Shown piece after piece: positions 43,126 through 51,557 of a stretch of 64,000 bases of DNA. The stretch's first letter is position 1; each line of letters opens with the position of its first letter. Origin of the DNA: Hyphomicrobiales bacterium. Its GTDB lineage: Bacteria > Pseudomonadota > Alphaproteobacteria > Rhizobiales > Beijerinckiaceae. The stretch is from NCBI GenBank assembly GCA_900470095.1, contig UBZM01000013.1, positions 33,550-97,549 of the forward strand, in the 5' to 3' direction. Under the pieces are notes generated by a model. That model made no database searches and was not told where the DNA came from. It saw only the letters and a program-made list of their open reading frames with translations. The position numbers were made by a program, and so were the translations under genes.

Positions 43126-44679
43126 ATGAAGGTTGCATGGCTTGCGGCCCTGGCCGCGCTCGCCTGCCCGATGCAGGCGCTCGCTCAGGTCCCGAAGCAG
43201 GGTGGCGAGCTGCGTATCGCGCTCTCCACCGATATCACGAGCAGCGAGCCGGGTGTTCGGCGCAGCGGCGACAGTGACACCATCCTCCATCATGTGCTCG
43301 AGGCCCTGGTCGCCTATCGCGAGGACCTGACCATCGCGCCGCTGCTGGCCGAGTCCTACACGATCGGCGATGGCGGCCGCAGCTACAGCTTCACCCTGCG
43401 CGACGGCATCACCTTCCATAACGGCGCGCCGATGTCCGCGGCGGACGTGAAATGGAGCTGGGACCGCCTGCTGGACCCGGCGACGAAATGGCAGTGCCGG
43501 GGTTGGTATGACGGCTCGCAGGACACTAAGATCGAGGCGATCGAGACGCCCGATGCTCGCACGGTGGTGTTCAGGCTGGCCGCGCCTTCGGCGCTCTTCT
43601 TGCACTATGTCGCCAATGTCCAATGCCTGACCGGCATCCTGCACAAGGATTCGGTCGGGCCGAACGGCGAGTGGCGCCAGCCGGTCGGCACGGGTCCCTT
43701 CACCTTCGCCGAGTGGCGCAAGAACTCGTTCATCCTCCTCAAGAAATTTGCCGGCTACCGACCGCGTTCCGAGCCGATGAGCGGCTATGCCGGCGCGCGC
43801 CTCGCCCATGTCGATCAGGTGCGCTGGATGGTGGTGCCCGACGACGCCACACGCAGGACGGCCTTGCGCGCCGGCCAGATCGACTGGATCGTTACCGATG
43901 TTTCGGATGTGGTCGAGCTGAGGGCCTCCAAGGGCGTCAGGGTCGCGACTGCACAGGGGCTGAGCTGGAACGTGCTGCTCGTCCAGACGCGCGATCCGCT
44001 TTTCGCGGATATTCGCGTGAGGCGTGCGCTGGCCCATGCCATCGATCTCAAGACGCTGGTGGAAACCAGGACGGACGGGCTCGGCAAGCCCAATCCCTCG
44101 GCGATCCCGGACTCGAGCTCGGCCCACACCTCCGTCCATGGCAAAGGCTATGCCTACGATCCCGACCTCGCCCGCAGATTGCTGAAGGAGGCCGGATATG
44201 ACGGGCGGCCGATCAAGCTGCAGACGTCGCAGAAGCTCGCCCATCTCTACGATACCGCCATCATTCTCCAGTCGATGCTCAAGCAGGCCGGATTCAATGT
44301 CGATCTCGACGTGCTGGAATGGGCAACCCAGCTCGACCGCTACAGCAAGGGTAATTTCCAGCTCCAGTCATTCCGCTTCACGGCACGGCTCGAACCTTCG
44401 CTGAACTACAAGACGATCGTCGGTTCCAAGGATGTCGACCCTGACAACCAGTGGGAGGACCCGCAGGCGATCACGCTGCTGTCCTCGTCGACGGCGGAAC
44501 TTGACCCCGGCCGACGCCAGGCGATCTTCGACGAACTGCACCTGCGCATGATCGACCAGGCGCCGATCGTCAGCCTCTACAATACCCCCCTCGTCGAAGC
44601 CTTGACCGATCGCGTCGACGGCATCGGCGTCACCGGCTTCGGCAAGATGCGGGCCTGGGGCGTGTGGATCACCCGTTAG
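43126..44679 (+). CDS. ABC transporter substrate-binding protein, family 5 (peptide type), copy 1
   Basis: 517 residues. A signal peptide (cleavage near ALA-Q, residue 21) leads to a family 5 binding protein: LRIALSTDITSSEPGVRRSG, LAESYTIGDGGRSYSFTLRD, GITFHNGAPMSAADVKWSWD, RVRRALAHAIDLKTLVE. It captures a peptide-like solute in the periplasm. A paralogue follows two genes later; both contain VLEWATQLDRYSKGN. No permease or ATPase genes are in the operon, so it must use components encoded elsewhere. Confidence 0.9.
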   Translation: MKVAWLAALAALACPMQALAQVPKQGGELRIALSTDITSSEPGVRRSGDSDTILHHVLEALVAYREDLTIAPLLAESYTIGDGGRSYSFTLRDGITFHNGAPMSAADVKWSWDRLLDPATKWQCRGWYDGSQDTKIEAIETPDARTVVFRLAAPSALFLHYVANVQCLTGILHKDSVGPNGEWRQPVGTGPFTFAEWRKNSFILLKKFAGYRPRSEPMSGYAGARLAHVDQVRWMVVPDDATRRTALRAGQIDWIVTDVSDVVELRASKGVRVATAQGLSWNVLLVQTRDPLFADIRVRRALAHAIDLKTLVETRTDGLGKPNPSAIPDSSSAHTSVHGKGYAYDPDLARRLLKEAGYDGRPIKLQTSQKLAHLYDTAIILQSMLKQAGFNVDLDVLEWATQLDRYSKGNFQLQSFRFTARLEPSLNYKTIVGSKDVDPDNQWEDPQAITLLSSSTAELDPGRRQAIFDELHLRMIDQAPIVSLYNTPLVEALTDRVDGIGVTGFGKMRAWGVWITR

Positions 44680-44692
44680 CAGGAGCGTGCCG

Positions 44693-45832
44693 ATGACAAC
44701 CTCGCCCTTTCCCTTCGTCTCCGTTTCCGGCGCCCCGCGCGTGCGCGGCCGGCACTATGGCGAGGCAGCCAGGGAGCGCGTGCGCCGGAGCGTCGGGCTC
44801 TATGGCGACCAGCTGGCGGCGTTCGGCTATTCGGCTGCGGCCCAGTCCGAACTGATCATGGCGTTCGCTGGCGAGATCGAGGCCTTCGGGGCCCATTACA
44901 TCGAAGAGATGCGCGGGATCGCCGAAGGGGCCGGCGTCACGCTCGAAGACATCGTGATGATCAACGCCCGGACCGAGGTCATCGCCAAGGCCCGGATCGA
45001 GCGGAGCCGGCCGCAGCGGGAACAGGATGAAGCCGATGATGGCTGCACCGGCCTCGTGGTCATGCCGGAGCGCAGCCTGACGGGGCGTCTGATCCATGCC
45101 CAGAACTGGGATTGGCGGGCCGAATGCGCGGAGACCGCGATCGTGCTGCGGGTCCGCCCCGATAACGGCCCGGATTTCCTGACCTTCGTCGAGGCCGGGG
45201 GGCTTGCCCGCTCCGGCATGAATGCGGCGGGCCTCGCCATCACCGCCAATTATCTCGACAGCGACAGGGACTATCGCCAGCAGAGGGTGCCGCTCGCCCT
45301 GATCCGCCGCAAGGTGCTCGAGCAAACCCATCTCGCCTTCGCGATCAGGGCCGTGGCGACGACGCAGAAGACCTGCTCGAACAACATGATCCTGTCGAGC
45401 GCCGAGGGGTTTGCGGTCAACTATGAATGCGCCCCGGACGAGGCTTTCGCAATCTATCCGAGCGAAGGGCTGATCGTGCACGCCAATCACTGGGTCAGTC
45501 CCATCGCGCTCGGCAAGCTCAGGGATACCGGTCTCGTCAACGTGCCCGACAGCGTCTACCGCGACTGGCGCGTGCGCCGGTTGCTGGATCAGGGCGGTGG
45601 CGGCCTGTCCGCTGCCGAGGTGAAGGCTGCGCTCTTCGACGATTTCGCCACGCCCTACAGCGTCTGCCGGCCGCCGCGGCCGGGCCTGCGCGATGAGCAC
45701 CTCTCGGCCACCGTCGCGATGGTGGTGATGGAGCCGGCGAGTGGCGTGATGGAGGTGGCGGGTCTTCCCGCCCTCGATCGCCGCTTCACCCAATACAGCC
45801 TTGCCGACGAGCCGAAGATGCTCGCGGCCTGA
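44693..45832 (+). CDS. C45-family N-terminal-nucleophile amidase/acyltransferase
   Basis: 379 residues from the ATG at 44693 (AGGAG seven bases upstream). The family includes penicillin acyl-coenzyme A:6-APA acyltransferase and beta-alanyl-amine hydrolases (carcinine hydrolase/Tan). The precursor cleaves itself before a Cys; here this is Cys118 in DDGCTGLVV. HAQNWDWRAE follows as the substrate-pocket motif, and the C-terminal part has the conserved LSATVAMVVMEP strand. There is no signal peptide, so it acts in the cytoplasm. Lying between two peptide-type binding proteins, it probably splits the imported amide to release an omega-amino acid. Confidence 0.85.
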   Translation: MTTSPFPFVSVSGAPRVRGRHYGEAARERVRRSVGLYGDQLAAFGYSAAAQSELIMAFAGEIEAFGAHYIEEMRGIAEGAGVTLEDIVMINARTEVIAKARIERSRPQREQDEADDGCTGLVVMPERSLTGRLIHAQNWDWRAECAETAIVLRVRPDNGPDFLTFVEAGGLARSGMNAAGLAITANYLDSDRDYRQQRVPLALIRRKVLEQTHLAFAIRAVATTQKTCSNNMILSSAEGFAVNYECAPDEAFAIYPSEGLIVHANHWVSPIALGKLRDTGLVNVPDSVYRDWRVRRLLDQGGGGLSAAEVKAALFDDFATPYSVCRPPRPGLRDEHLSATVAMVVMEPASGVMEVAGLPALDRRFTQYSLADEPKMLAA

Positions 45833-45856
45833 CATTTCTATCCGCGGGAGGAATGA

Positions 45857-47407
45857 ATGAGAATGCGTTTCACAGTACTCGCATTGATGATGGGTGCTGC
45901 CTGTTTTCAGGCCTCGAAGGCTGAGGCCGACACTCTGCGCGTGCGTCTCAATGCCGATATCCGGAGCGTCAATCCCGGGGTGAACCGGGACGACACGACG
46001 GATGGCGTGGTGCTTCACATGGTCGAGGGCCTTGTTGGCTACTCCGCCAACGGCACCCCGAAGCCGCTGCTCGCAGACAGCATCGAGGTGTCGCCGGATG
46101 GGCTGACCTATACGCTCAAGCTGCGCAAGGGCGTGAAGTTCCACGATGGCACGACGCTGACATCCGCGGATGTCGTCTGGAACTGGCAGCGTTACATGGA
46201 CCCGAAGACGGGCTGGCTCTGCACGGGGGAGTACAACGGATCGGACATACTCAAGGTCGAGATCGCCGCTCCCGATGCGGACACCGTCGTCTTCACCCTG
46301 AACCGGCCGAGTTCTGTCTTTCTCGCGGGCATCGCGCGGAACCAGTGCGGGCAGACTGCGATCATCGCCCGCTCGTCCTTCAACCCTGATGGCTCGTTCA
46401 AGGCGCCGGTCGGGACCGGGCCATTCAAGTTCGGGGAATGGAAGCGCGGTGAATATGTCCGCCTCGACAGGTTCGACGGCTATACTGATCGTGGCGGCGA
46501 GCCGGATGGTTATGTCGGGGGCAAGCGCGCGCTCGTCGATACCGTCAATTTCATGGTGATCCCCGACAACGCCACGGCCAAGGCCGCGCTGCTTCGTGGC
46601 AATATCGACATCCTGCCTTCGCTGGCGGCAGCCGATATTCCAGAGCTGAAGGCGCGGCCCGAGATCAAGGTCTCGTCCTCGCCGACCATGATGCTCAACA
46701 CGATCCTGCTGCAGACCCGTGATCCGCTGCTGGCCAACGTCAAGATGCGTCAGGCCATAGCCGCCGCGATCGACACGCGCGAACTCGTCAAGGCCGTATC
46801 GGAGGGGCTGGGGCAGTCAAATGCTTCGGTCGTCCCGACGGAATCGCGCTTCTACTCGAAGGAGCAGGCCCGCCTCCACGCCTATGACCCGGCCAAGGCT
46901 GCCCGCCTGCTGAAGGAGGCGGGTTATGCCGGCCAGCCGATCGTGCTGATGGCGAACAAGAACGAGCGCGACACCTATGAGAGCGCTGTCATCGCCCAGG
47001 CGATGCTGCAGTCGGCCGGGATCAACGCGACGCTCGAGGTGCTGGAATGGGCGACGCAGCTCGATCGTTACAGCAAGGGCAACTACCAGATGCAGTCCTT
47101 CTCCTATTCGGCCCGCTATGACCCCGCCCTGGCCTATGGCGCGGTGATGGGCTCGAAGGACAAGCGGCCGAACCGGATCTGGGACGATCCGCAGGCGGAG
47201 GAACTCCTGCGCGATATCCTGGCGTCGACCAAGGATGGCGAACGTCAGGCCCTGTTCGACAAGCTCCATGCTCTCTTCATCGAGCAGGCGCCGTTTCTGA
47301 TGCTCTATAACGGTGTCGAAGTCGCCGCGGCGCGCGCGAGTGTCCAGGGCTATGCCGCCACCATCATGCCGAAGCCGAGACTCTGGGCCGTCAGCCTCAG
47401 GAAGTGA
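45857..47407 (+). CDS. ABC transporter substrate-binding protein, family 5 (peptide type), copy 2
   Basis: 516 residues with a signal peptide (cleavage near AEA-D) and strong GGGAGG before the start; ATG codons at 45853, 45857 and 45863 are close together. The domain matches the first copy along its length (LADSIEVSPDGLTYTLKLRK, GVKFHDGTTLTSADVVWNWQ, VKMRQAIAAAIDTRELVK, VLEWATQLDRYSKGNYQMQS). The two are diverged paralogues, possibly binding related solutes and sharing one permease. Confidence 0.9.
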   Translation: MRMRFTVLALMMGAACFQASKAEADTLRVRLNADIRSVNPGVNRDDTTDGVVLHMVEGLVGYSANGTPKPLLADSIEVSPDGLTYTLKLRKGVKFHDGTTLTSADVVWNWQRYMDPKTGWLCTGEYNGSDILKVEIAAPDADTVVFTLNRPSSVFLAGIARNQCGQTAIIARSSFNPDGSFKAPVGTGPFKFGEWKRGEYVRLDRFDGYTDRGGEPDGYVGGKRALVDTVNFMVIPDNATAKAALLRGNIDILPSLAAADIPELKARPEIKVSSSPTMMLNTILLQTRDPLLANVKMRQAIAAAIDTRELVKAVSEGLGQSNASVVPTESRFYSKEQARLHAYDPAKAARLLKEAGYAGQPIVLMANKNERDTYESAVIAQAMLQSAGINATLEVLEWATQLDRYSKGNYQMQSFSYSARYDPALAYGAVMGSKDKRPNRIWDDPQAEELLRDILASTKDGERQALFDKLHALFIEQAPFLMLYNGVEVAAARASVQGYAATIMPKPRLWAVSLRK

Positions 47408-47484
47408 CCGGTCGCGCGCAGGCAAGCCGCCCTCCAGCGGCTCGCCTGCGCCGTCGCCCACCAGGATTCCCCAACAAGCGAGAC

Positions 47485-48315
47485 ATGATGAAAGTCGCGT
47501 TGATCCAGATGAATGCCGGTCAGGATAAGGCCGCCAATATCGCCATCGCACAGCGCCTGATCGAGCAGGCCTGCCGCGAAGAGAGCCCCGATCTCGTCAT
47601 GCTGCCGGAGTGCTTCACGCTCTATGGCGGCGATGCCGACGCCCAGCGAGCCGCGGCCGAGCCGTGCCCGGGCGGCGAAGCCTATGCCATGCTTCAAGCG
47701 GCTGCCGCCCGCCACGAAGTCTACATCCATGGCGGCTCGTTGAACGAGCGTGACGGAGATCGCATCTTCAACACCAGCCTCGTCTTCAACCGCATGGGGC
47801 GCGAGGTGGCCCGCTATCGCAAGATCCATCTCTTCGCGATCACCGCGCCGGATGGCACGGTCTATGACGAAGGCAAGATCTACGGCGCGGGATCCGAGCT
47901 GGTGACCTTCGATCTCGACGGCGTCACTGTCGGCTGCACGATCTGCTATGATCTGCGCTTCCCCGAATTGTTTCGCGCGCTTGTCGACGCTGGCGCCCGC
48001 CTGATCGCGGTGCCGGCAGCCTTTACCCTGCACACCGGCAAGGAGCACTGGGAGCCGCTGCTGCGGGCCCGCGCCATCGAGAGCCAGTGCTTCATTCTCG
48101 CGCCCGGGCAGGAGGGGCCCTTCGAGGAAGATGGGCAGATCCTGTACAATTACGGGCACTCGCTTGTCGCCGAGCCATGGGGCGCGGTCATCGCCAAGCG
48201 CGCCCTGGGCGAAGGCATCGTTGCAGCGCGGCTGGATCTTGCCGCGATCGATCTCGCCCGCACGCGCATCCCGCTGGCGCGCCACCGCCGCCTGCCCTTC
48301 GCGTCTGTCAGGTGA
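47485..48315 (+). CDS. Nitrilase-family carbon-nitrogen hydrolase (amidase)
   Basis: 276 residues. The catalytic triad is Glu42 (MLPECFTLYG), Lys113 (YRKIHLFAI) and Cys154 (TICYDLRFPELF). This arrangement and length match the Nit/omega-amidase branch, which hydrolyses small amides such as omega-amides of dicarboxylates; it also fits N-carbamoyl amidases. Start at 47485 or the next Met. In the operon it could remove a terminal amide or carbamoyl group. Confidence 0.88.
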   Translation: MMKVALIQMNAGQDKAANIAIAQRLIEQACREESPDLVMLPECFTLYGGDADAQRAAAEPCPGGEAYAMLQAAAARHEVYIHGGSLNERDGDRIFNTSLVFNRMGREVARYRKIHLFAITAPDGTVYDEGKIYGAGSELVTFDLDGVTVGCTICYDLRFPELFRALVDAGARLIAVPAAFTLHTGKEHWEPLLRARAIESQCFILAPGQEGPFEEDGQILYNYGHSLVAEPWGAVIAKRALGEGIVAARLDLAAIDLARTRIPLARHRRLPFASVR

Positions 48316-48322
48316 GCATCCG

Positions 48323-49048
48323 ATGACACGCAAACACCCCAGAATCGGTTGCTGGCTCGCGGCGCCCGACGTGGTTTTCATCGAAATCGCGGCGGACCTG
48401 GCATTCGACACGCTTGTTCTCGATGTCGAGCACGGGACACTGTCGCTCAGTGATCTCGACAAGCTCATTCCGCTTGCTCGCGCCCTGAAGCTCGAAGTCC
48501 TGGTCAAGGTTGCCGGGCCGCAGGCCGAGCCGATCCAGCAAGCGCTCGATTTCGGCGCGAATGGCGTCGTGATCCCGCATGTCGGTTCGGTGGCGCATGC
48601 CACGCAAATTTGTCGTTCGGCGAAATACCCGATGCTGGGAACCCGGAGTTATGCCGGAGCCCGCAGTGTCCGTTATGGCGCGCCATCCGCCAGCTATTTC
48701 GAGGACGATAACCGCGAAACCGCCTGTTACCCGATGATCGAGACGGCCGAGGCGCTTGCCGATGTCGAAGCCATCCTCGCCCTGCCGACCGTGGATGGAG
48801 TTTTCGTTGGCCCCTCGGACCTTTCACTGACGCGCGGGAGAGGTCGCTATCGCTTCAATGATGCCGACAGGGGCGATATCGGCCGGATCGCTTCCGCCTG
48901 CGCTGCAGCACAAAAGCCCTGGATCATGCCGGCATGGTCGGCAGCAGAACGAGCCTTCGCCGGGGATCGCGGTGCGTCACTCCTGGTCGTCGCGGAGCAG
49001 CAGGCAGCGATGGCCAGCGGGCTCCAGTTGGCGCGCGCTGCTGTGTAA
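48323..49048 (+). CDS. HpcH/HpaI-family aldolase
   Basis: 241 residues, starting eight bases after the amidase stop. Features of class II pyruvate-dependent aldolases are visible: FDTLVLDVEHGTLSLSDLDK (metal and catalytic region), GVVIPHVGSVAHA, YPMIETAEALADVEAIL with the metal-binding Glu, and GVFVGPSDLSLTRG with the metal-binding Asp. These enzymes split hydroxy-keto acids to pyruvate or oxaloacetate and an aldehyde. It is the last gene of the operon and would finish degradation to central metabolites. Confidence 0.85.
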   Translation: MTRKHPRIGCWLAAPDVVFIEIAADLAFDTLVLDVEHGTLSLSDLDKLIPLARALKLEVLVKVAGPQAEPIQQALDFGANGVVIPHVGSVAHATQICRSAKYPMLGTRSYAGARSVRYGAPSASYFEDDNRETACYPMIETAEALADVEAILALPTVDGVFVGPSDLSLTRGRGRYRFNDADRGDIGRIASACAAAQKPWIMPAWSAAERAFAGDRGASLLVVAEQQAAMASGLQLARAAV

Positions 49049-49400
49049 CGATGCGCGGCCTGGAATGCGCCTGAGCACGGGGCGGTTCCAGGCTGGCAGA
49101 TATGTCGGCCTCCCCCGCGCTGGCGGGCAATGACCTCCTCCGCCAGGCGGTCCTCTCGGCATCACATCTGAAGATAACGGCAACGCCGCGTCGCTACCGC
49201 GCTTTCATGAGGTCGCCACTATCGGCCTCCGGCCGATGAGCCGACGCATGGTTTAGCTCCATTTTTTGATGGAAGCTCCGCGAATGGGGGGCGGATGGCG
49301 CGGACAATTTGTCTGAATTTGTAGTAATATCAATTGATTACGAGATGGCACAGCGCTTGCGCTACCGGCATTCACCGAGAGCTACAAATGAGCGCCGAGC
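49049..49400. other. Regulatory region upstream of the sigma-54 operon
   Basis: About 350 bases, no gene. It holds an inverted repeat ATCGGCC-TCC-GGCCGAT at 49221-49237, a direct pair AATTTGT-CTG-AATTTGT near 49304-49320 and the palindrome ATCAATTGAT near 49329-49338. The first lies about 110 bases before the sigma-54 promoter, the usual distance for an activator site. Confidence 0.45.
49346..49360 (+). promoter_or_regulatory. Sigma-54 promoter
   Basis: TGGCAC-AGCGC-TTGC has the GG and GC elements at the required spacing (consensus TGGCAC-N5-TTGC) and matches all conserved positions. It lies 40 bases before the first gene of the operon. The final genes of the same run encode a histidine kinase and a sigma-54-dependent activator, a strong contextual match. 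Confidence 0.75.
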
Positions 49401-50093
49401 ATGCTGTGGCAGGCCATCGTCGATTTCGACGGAACGATAACGTGTGAAGACACGACCGACCAGATTCTGGCGCGTTTCGCGGAGCCGGGCTGGGAGGCGA
49501 TCGAGGACGACTGGGTTTCCGGCCGGATCGGTTCTCGCGAATGCATGGCCAGGCAGGTCGAGTTGCTGCGCGTGCTGCCGGCCGTGCTCGACGGTTTCAC
49601 CGAGGCGATTGCGATCGATAGCGGCTTCAGTGCCTTTGTCGCGCTCTGCCGACGGCACGATATCCCGGTTACGGTCGTCTCCGACGGCCTTGATCGCACG
49701 ATCCGCGCGGTGCTGGGCCGGATCGGACTCGGCGCATTGCCCGTCATCGCCAATCACCTCGCCGCGGTCGGCGGCGATCGCTGGCAGTTGACGTCGCCGC
49801 ATGCCGCACTATCCGGCGATTGCGCGAGCGGCACCTGCAAATGCCGTGTGGCCGACGGCTTCGGACGACCGCTGACATTGCTCGTCGGCGACGGTCGCTC
49901 GGATTTCTGCCTCGCCGGGCAGGCGGATCTCGTCTTCGCCAAGAAAAGCCTCATCGGGCATTGCCACGACAACGCTCTGCCTCATCACCCCTTCTCCGAT
50001 TTTTCCGAGGCCGTCGGCCTGCTGGAAGAACTGCTGGCCAGCCCGGTGACGAGCGGAGCCCAGAACCAACTCAAGGATATGATCGATGGATGA
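49401..50093 (+). CDS. HAD-family phosphatase, MtnX/SerB-like
   Basis: 230 residues. Motif I is DFDGTITCED (nucleophile Asp8, acid Asp10), motif II the Ser in VVSDGLD, and motif IV VGDGRSDFCLAG. The cap and length match HAD-IB phosphatases like MtnX and phosphoserine phosphatases, which dephosphorylate small phosphate monoesters. It opens the sigma-54 operon and overlaps the next gene by eight bases. In a biosynthetic reading it would remove phosphate from the intermediate that is then aminated or already carries nitrogen. Confidence 0.85.
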   Translation: MLWQAIVDFDGTITCEDTTDQILARFAEPGWEAIEDDWVSGRIGSRECMARQVELLRVLPAVLDGFTEAIAIDSGFSAFVALCRRHDIPVTVVSDGLDRTIRAVLGRIGLGALPVIANHLAAVGGDRWQLTSPHAALSGDCASGTCKCRVADGFGRPLTLLVGDGRSDFCLAGQADLVFAKKSLIGHCHDNALPHHPFSDFSEAVGLLEELLASPVTSGAQNQLKDMIDG

Positions 50094-51540
50094 CGGATAC
50101 GCTTTGCTTGAGCCGGCTTCCACGGCACTGGCTGGTCTGCAATCCCGGCCGACGAGCCTCCATGCCGAGGAGGAGGCGCGCCTGCTCGCCCTCGAAGCGG
50201 AATACTGCTCCCATGGCGACACGGTCCATTACACGCAGTTCCCGAAGATCTTCTCGGGCTGCGACGGCTCCTACATGTTCGATGCCGAGGGCAATCGCTT
50301 CCTCGATCTGCAGATGTGGTATTCGGCGGTCAATTTCGGCTACGCCAATCCGCGCCTGAACGCGGCGCTGAAGCGCCAGATCGACACGCTGCCGCAAGTC
50401 GCGAGCCAGTATCTCCACCGCGAGAAGATCGAACTCGCCGCGATGATCGCCCGTGATGCGCAGGCGAAATTCGGCAGCAAGGGCCGGGTCCATTTCAATG
50501 TCGGCGGTGCGCAGGCGGTCGAGGATTCACTGAAGCTCGTGCGCAATGCGAGCAACGGCAAGAGCCTGATGTTCGCCTTCGAGGGCGGTTATCACGGCCG
50601 CACGCTCGGTGCCTCAGCCATCACCTCGTCCTACCGGTATCGCAGGCGCTTCGGCCATTTCGGCGAGCGGGCCCAGTTCGTGCCGTTTCCCTACCATTTC
50701 CGCGCCCCCAAGGGCATGAGCAAGGAAGAATACGGCGTGCATTGCGTGAAGCAGTTCGCGCGCCTGTTCGAGAGCGAGTATAATGGCGTCTGGGATCCCA
50801 AGGCCGGCCAGTCGGAATATGCGGCCTTCTATGTCGAGCCGCTCCAGGGCACCGGCGGCTACGTCATTCCGCCCCCCAACTTCTTCATCGAGCTGAAGAA
50901 GGTTCTCGATCAGCACGGCATCCTGCTCGTCGTCGACGAGATCCAGATGGGCTTCTACCGAACCGGAAAGTTGTGGTCGATCGAGCATTTCGGCGTGAAG
51001 CCGGACGTGATCGTCTTCGGCAAGGCGGTCACCAACGGGCTGAACCCGCTCTCGGGCATCTGGGCCAAGGAAGAGCTGATCAACCCCACCATATTCCCGC
51101 CAGGCTCGACCCACTCGACCTTCAACGCGAACCCGCTCGGCACGGCCGTCGCGCTCGAGGCGATGAAGATGATGGAAGAGGACGACTACGAGACCATGGT
51201 GATGGAGAAGGGGGCCTATTTCCTCGAGGGCCTCCAGGAACTGAAGCGCCGGCACCGGATCGTTGGCGATGTCGACGGTCTCGGCATGGCGCTGCGCATC
51301 GAGATCTGCGAGCCGCATGACAGTTACACCCCGTCGAAGCGGCTGGTCGACCTGATGTGCGACGAAGGCATGAAGGCCGATCTGGTGGTCGATGGCCAGC
51401 GCTACGGGCTCGTCCTCGACATCGGCGGTTACCACAAGAACGTCATTACGCTAGCCCCGGCGCTGACGATGACCCGCGCGGAGATCGATCTGGCGCTTGC
51501 ACTGCTCGATCAGCTGTTCACGCGGGTTGCCAGGGTTTGA
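50086..51540 (+). CDS. Class III PLP aminotransferase of the sigma-54 operon
   Basis: 484 residues. FNVGGAQAVEDSLKLVRNAS binds the cofactor phosphate, VVDEIQMGFYRTG provides the ring Asp, and Lys313 in VFGKAVTNGLNPLSG forms the Schiff base; GSTHSTFNANPLGTAVALEA closes the pocket. The family includes diaminobutyrate, acetylornithine and 4-aminobutyrate aminotransferases. This member is clearly different from the one at 39380. Paired with a HAD phosphatase and an arginase-like protein, it probably makes or uses a diamine or amino acid intermediate. Confidence 0.88.
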   Translation: MDDGYALLEPASTALAGLQSRPTSLHAEEEARLLALEAEYCSHGDTVHYTQFPKIFSGCDGSYMFDAEGNRFLDLQMWYSAVNFGYANPRLNAALKRQIDTLPQVASQYLHREKIELAAMIARDAQAKFGSKGRVHFNVGGAQAVEDSLKLVRNASNGKSLMFAFEGGYHGRTLGASAITSSYRYRRRFGHFGERAQFVPFPYHFRAPKGMSKEEYGVHCVKQFARLFESEYNGVWDPKAGQSEYAAFYVEPLQGTGGYVIPPPNFFIELKKVLDQHGILLVVDEIQMGFYRTGKLWSIEHFGVKPDVIVFGKAVTNGLNPLSGIWAKEELINPTIFPPGSTHSTFNANPLGTAVALEAMKMMEEDDYETMVMEKGAYFLEGLQELKRRHRIVGDVDGLGMALRIEICEPHDSYTPSKRLVDLMCDEGMKADLVVDGQRYGLVLDIGGYHKNVITLAPALTMTRAEIDLALALLDQLFTRVARV

Positions 51541-51557
51541 AAACGGCGAGGTCGGAC

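Noticed and set aside
42520..44244. Open minus-strand frame of 574 codons
   Set aside because: It lies antisense to the esterase and binding-protein genes, has no domain pattern and reflects the high GC content.
44669..46144. Open minus-strand frame of 491 codons
   Set aside because: Antisense to the C45 enzyme and second binding-protein genes; no recognisable domain.
49049..49345. Third copy of the GntR 17-base site
   Set aside because: The best candidate (TTGTAGTAATATCAATT) agrees at only about half of the positions.
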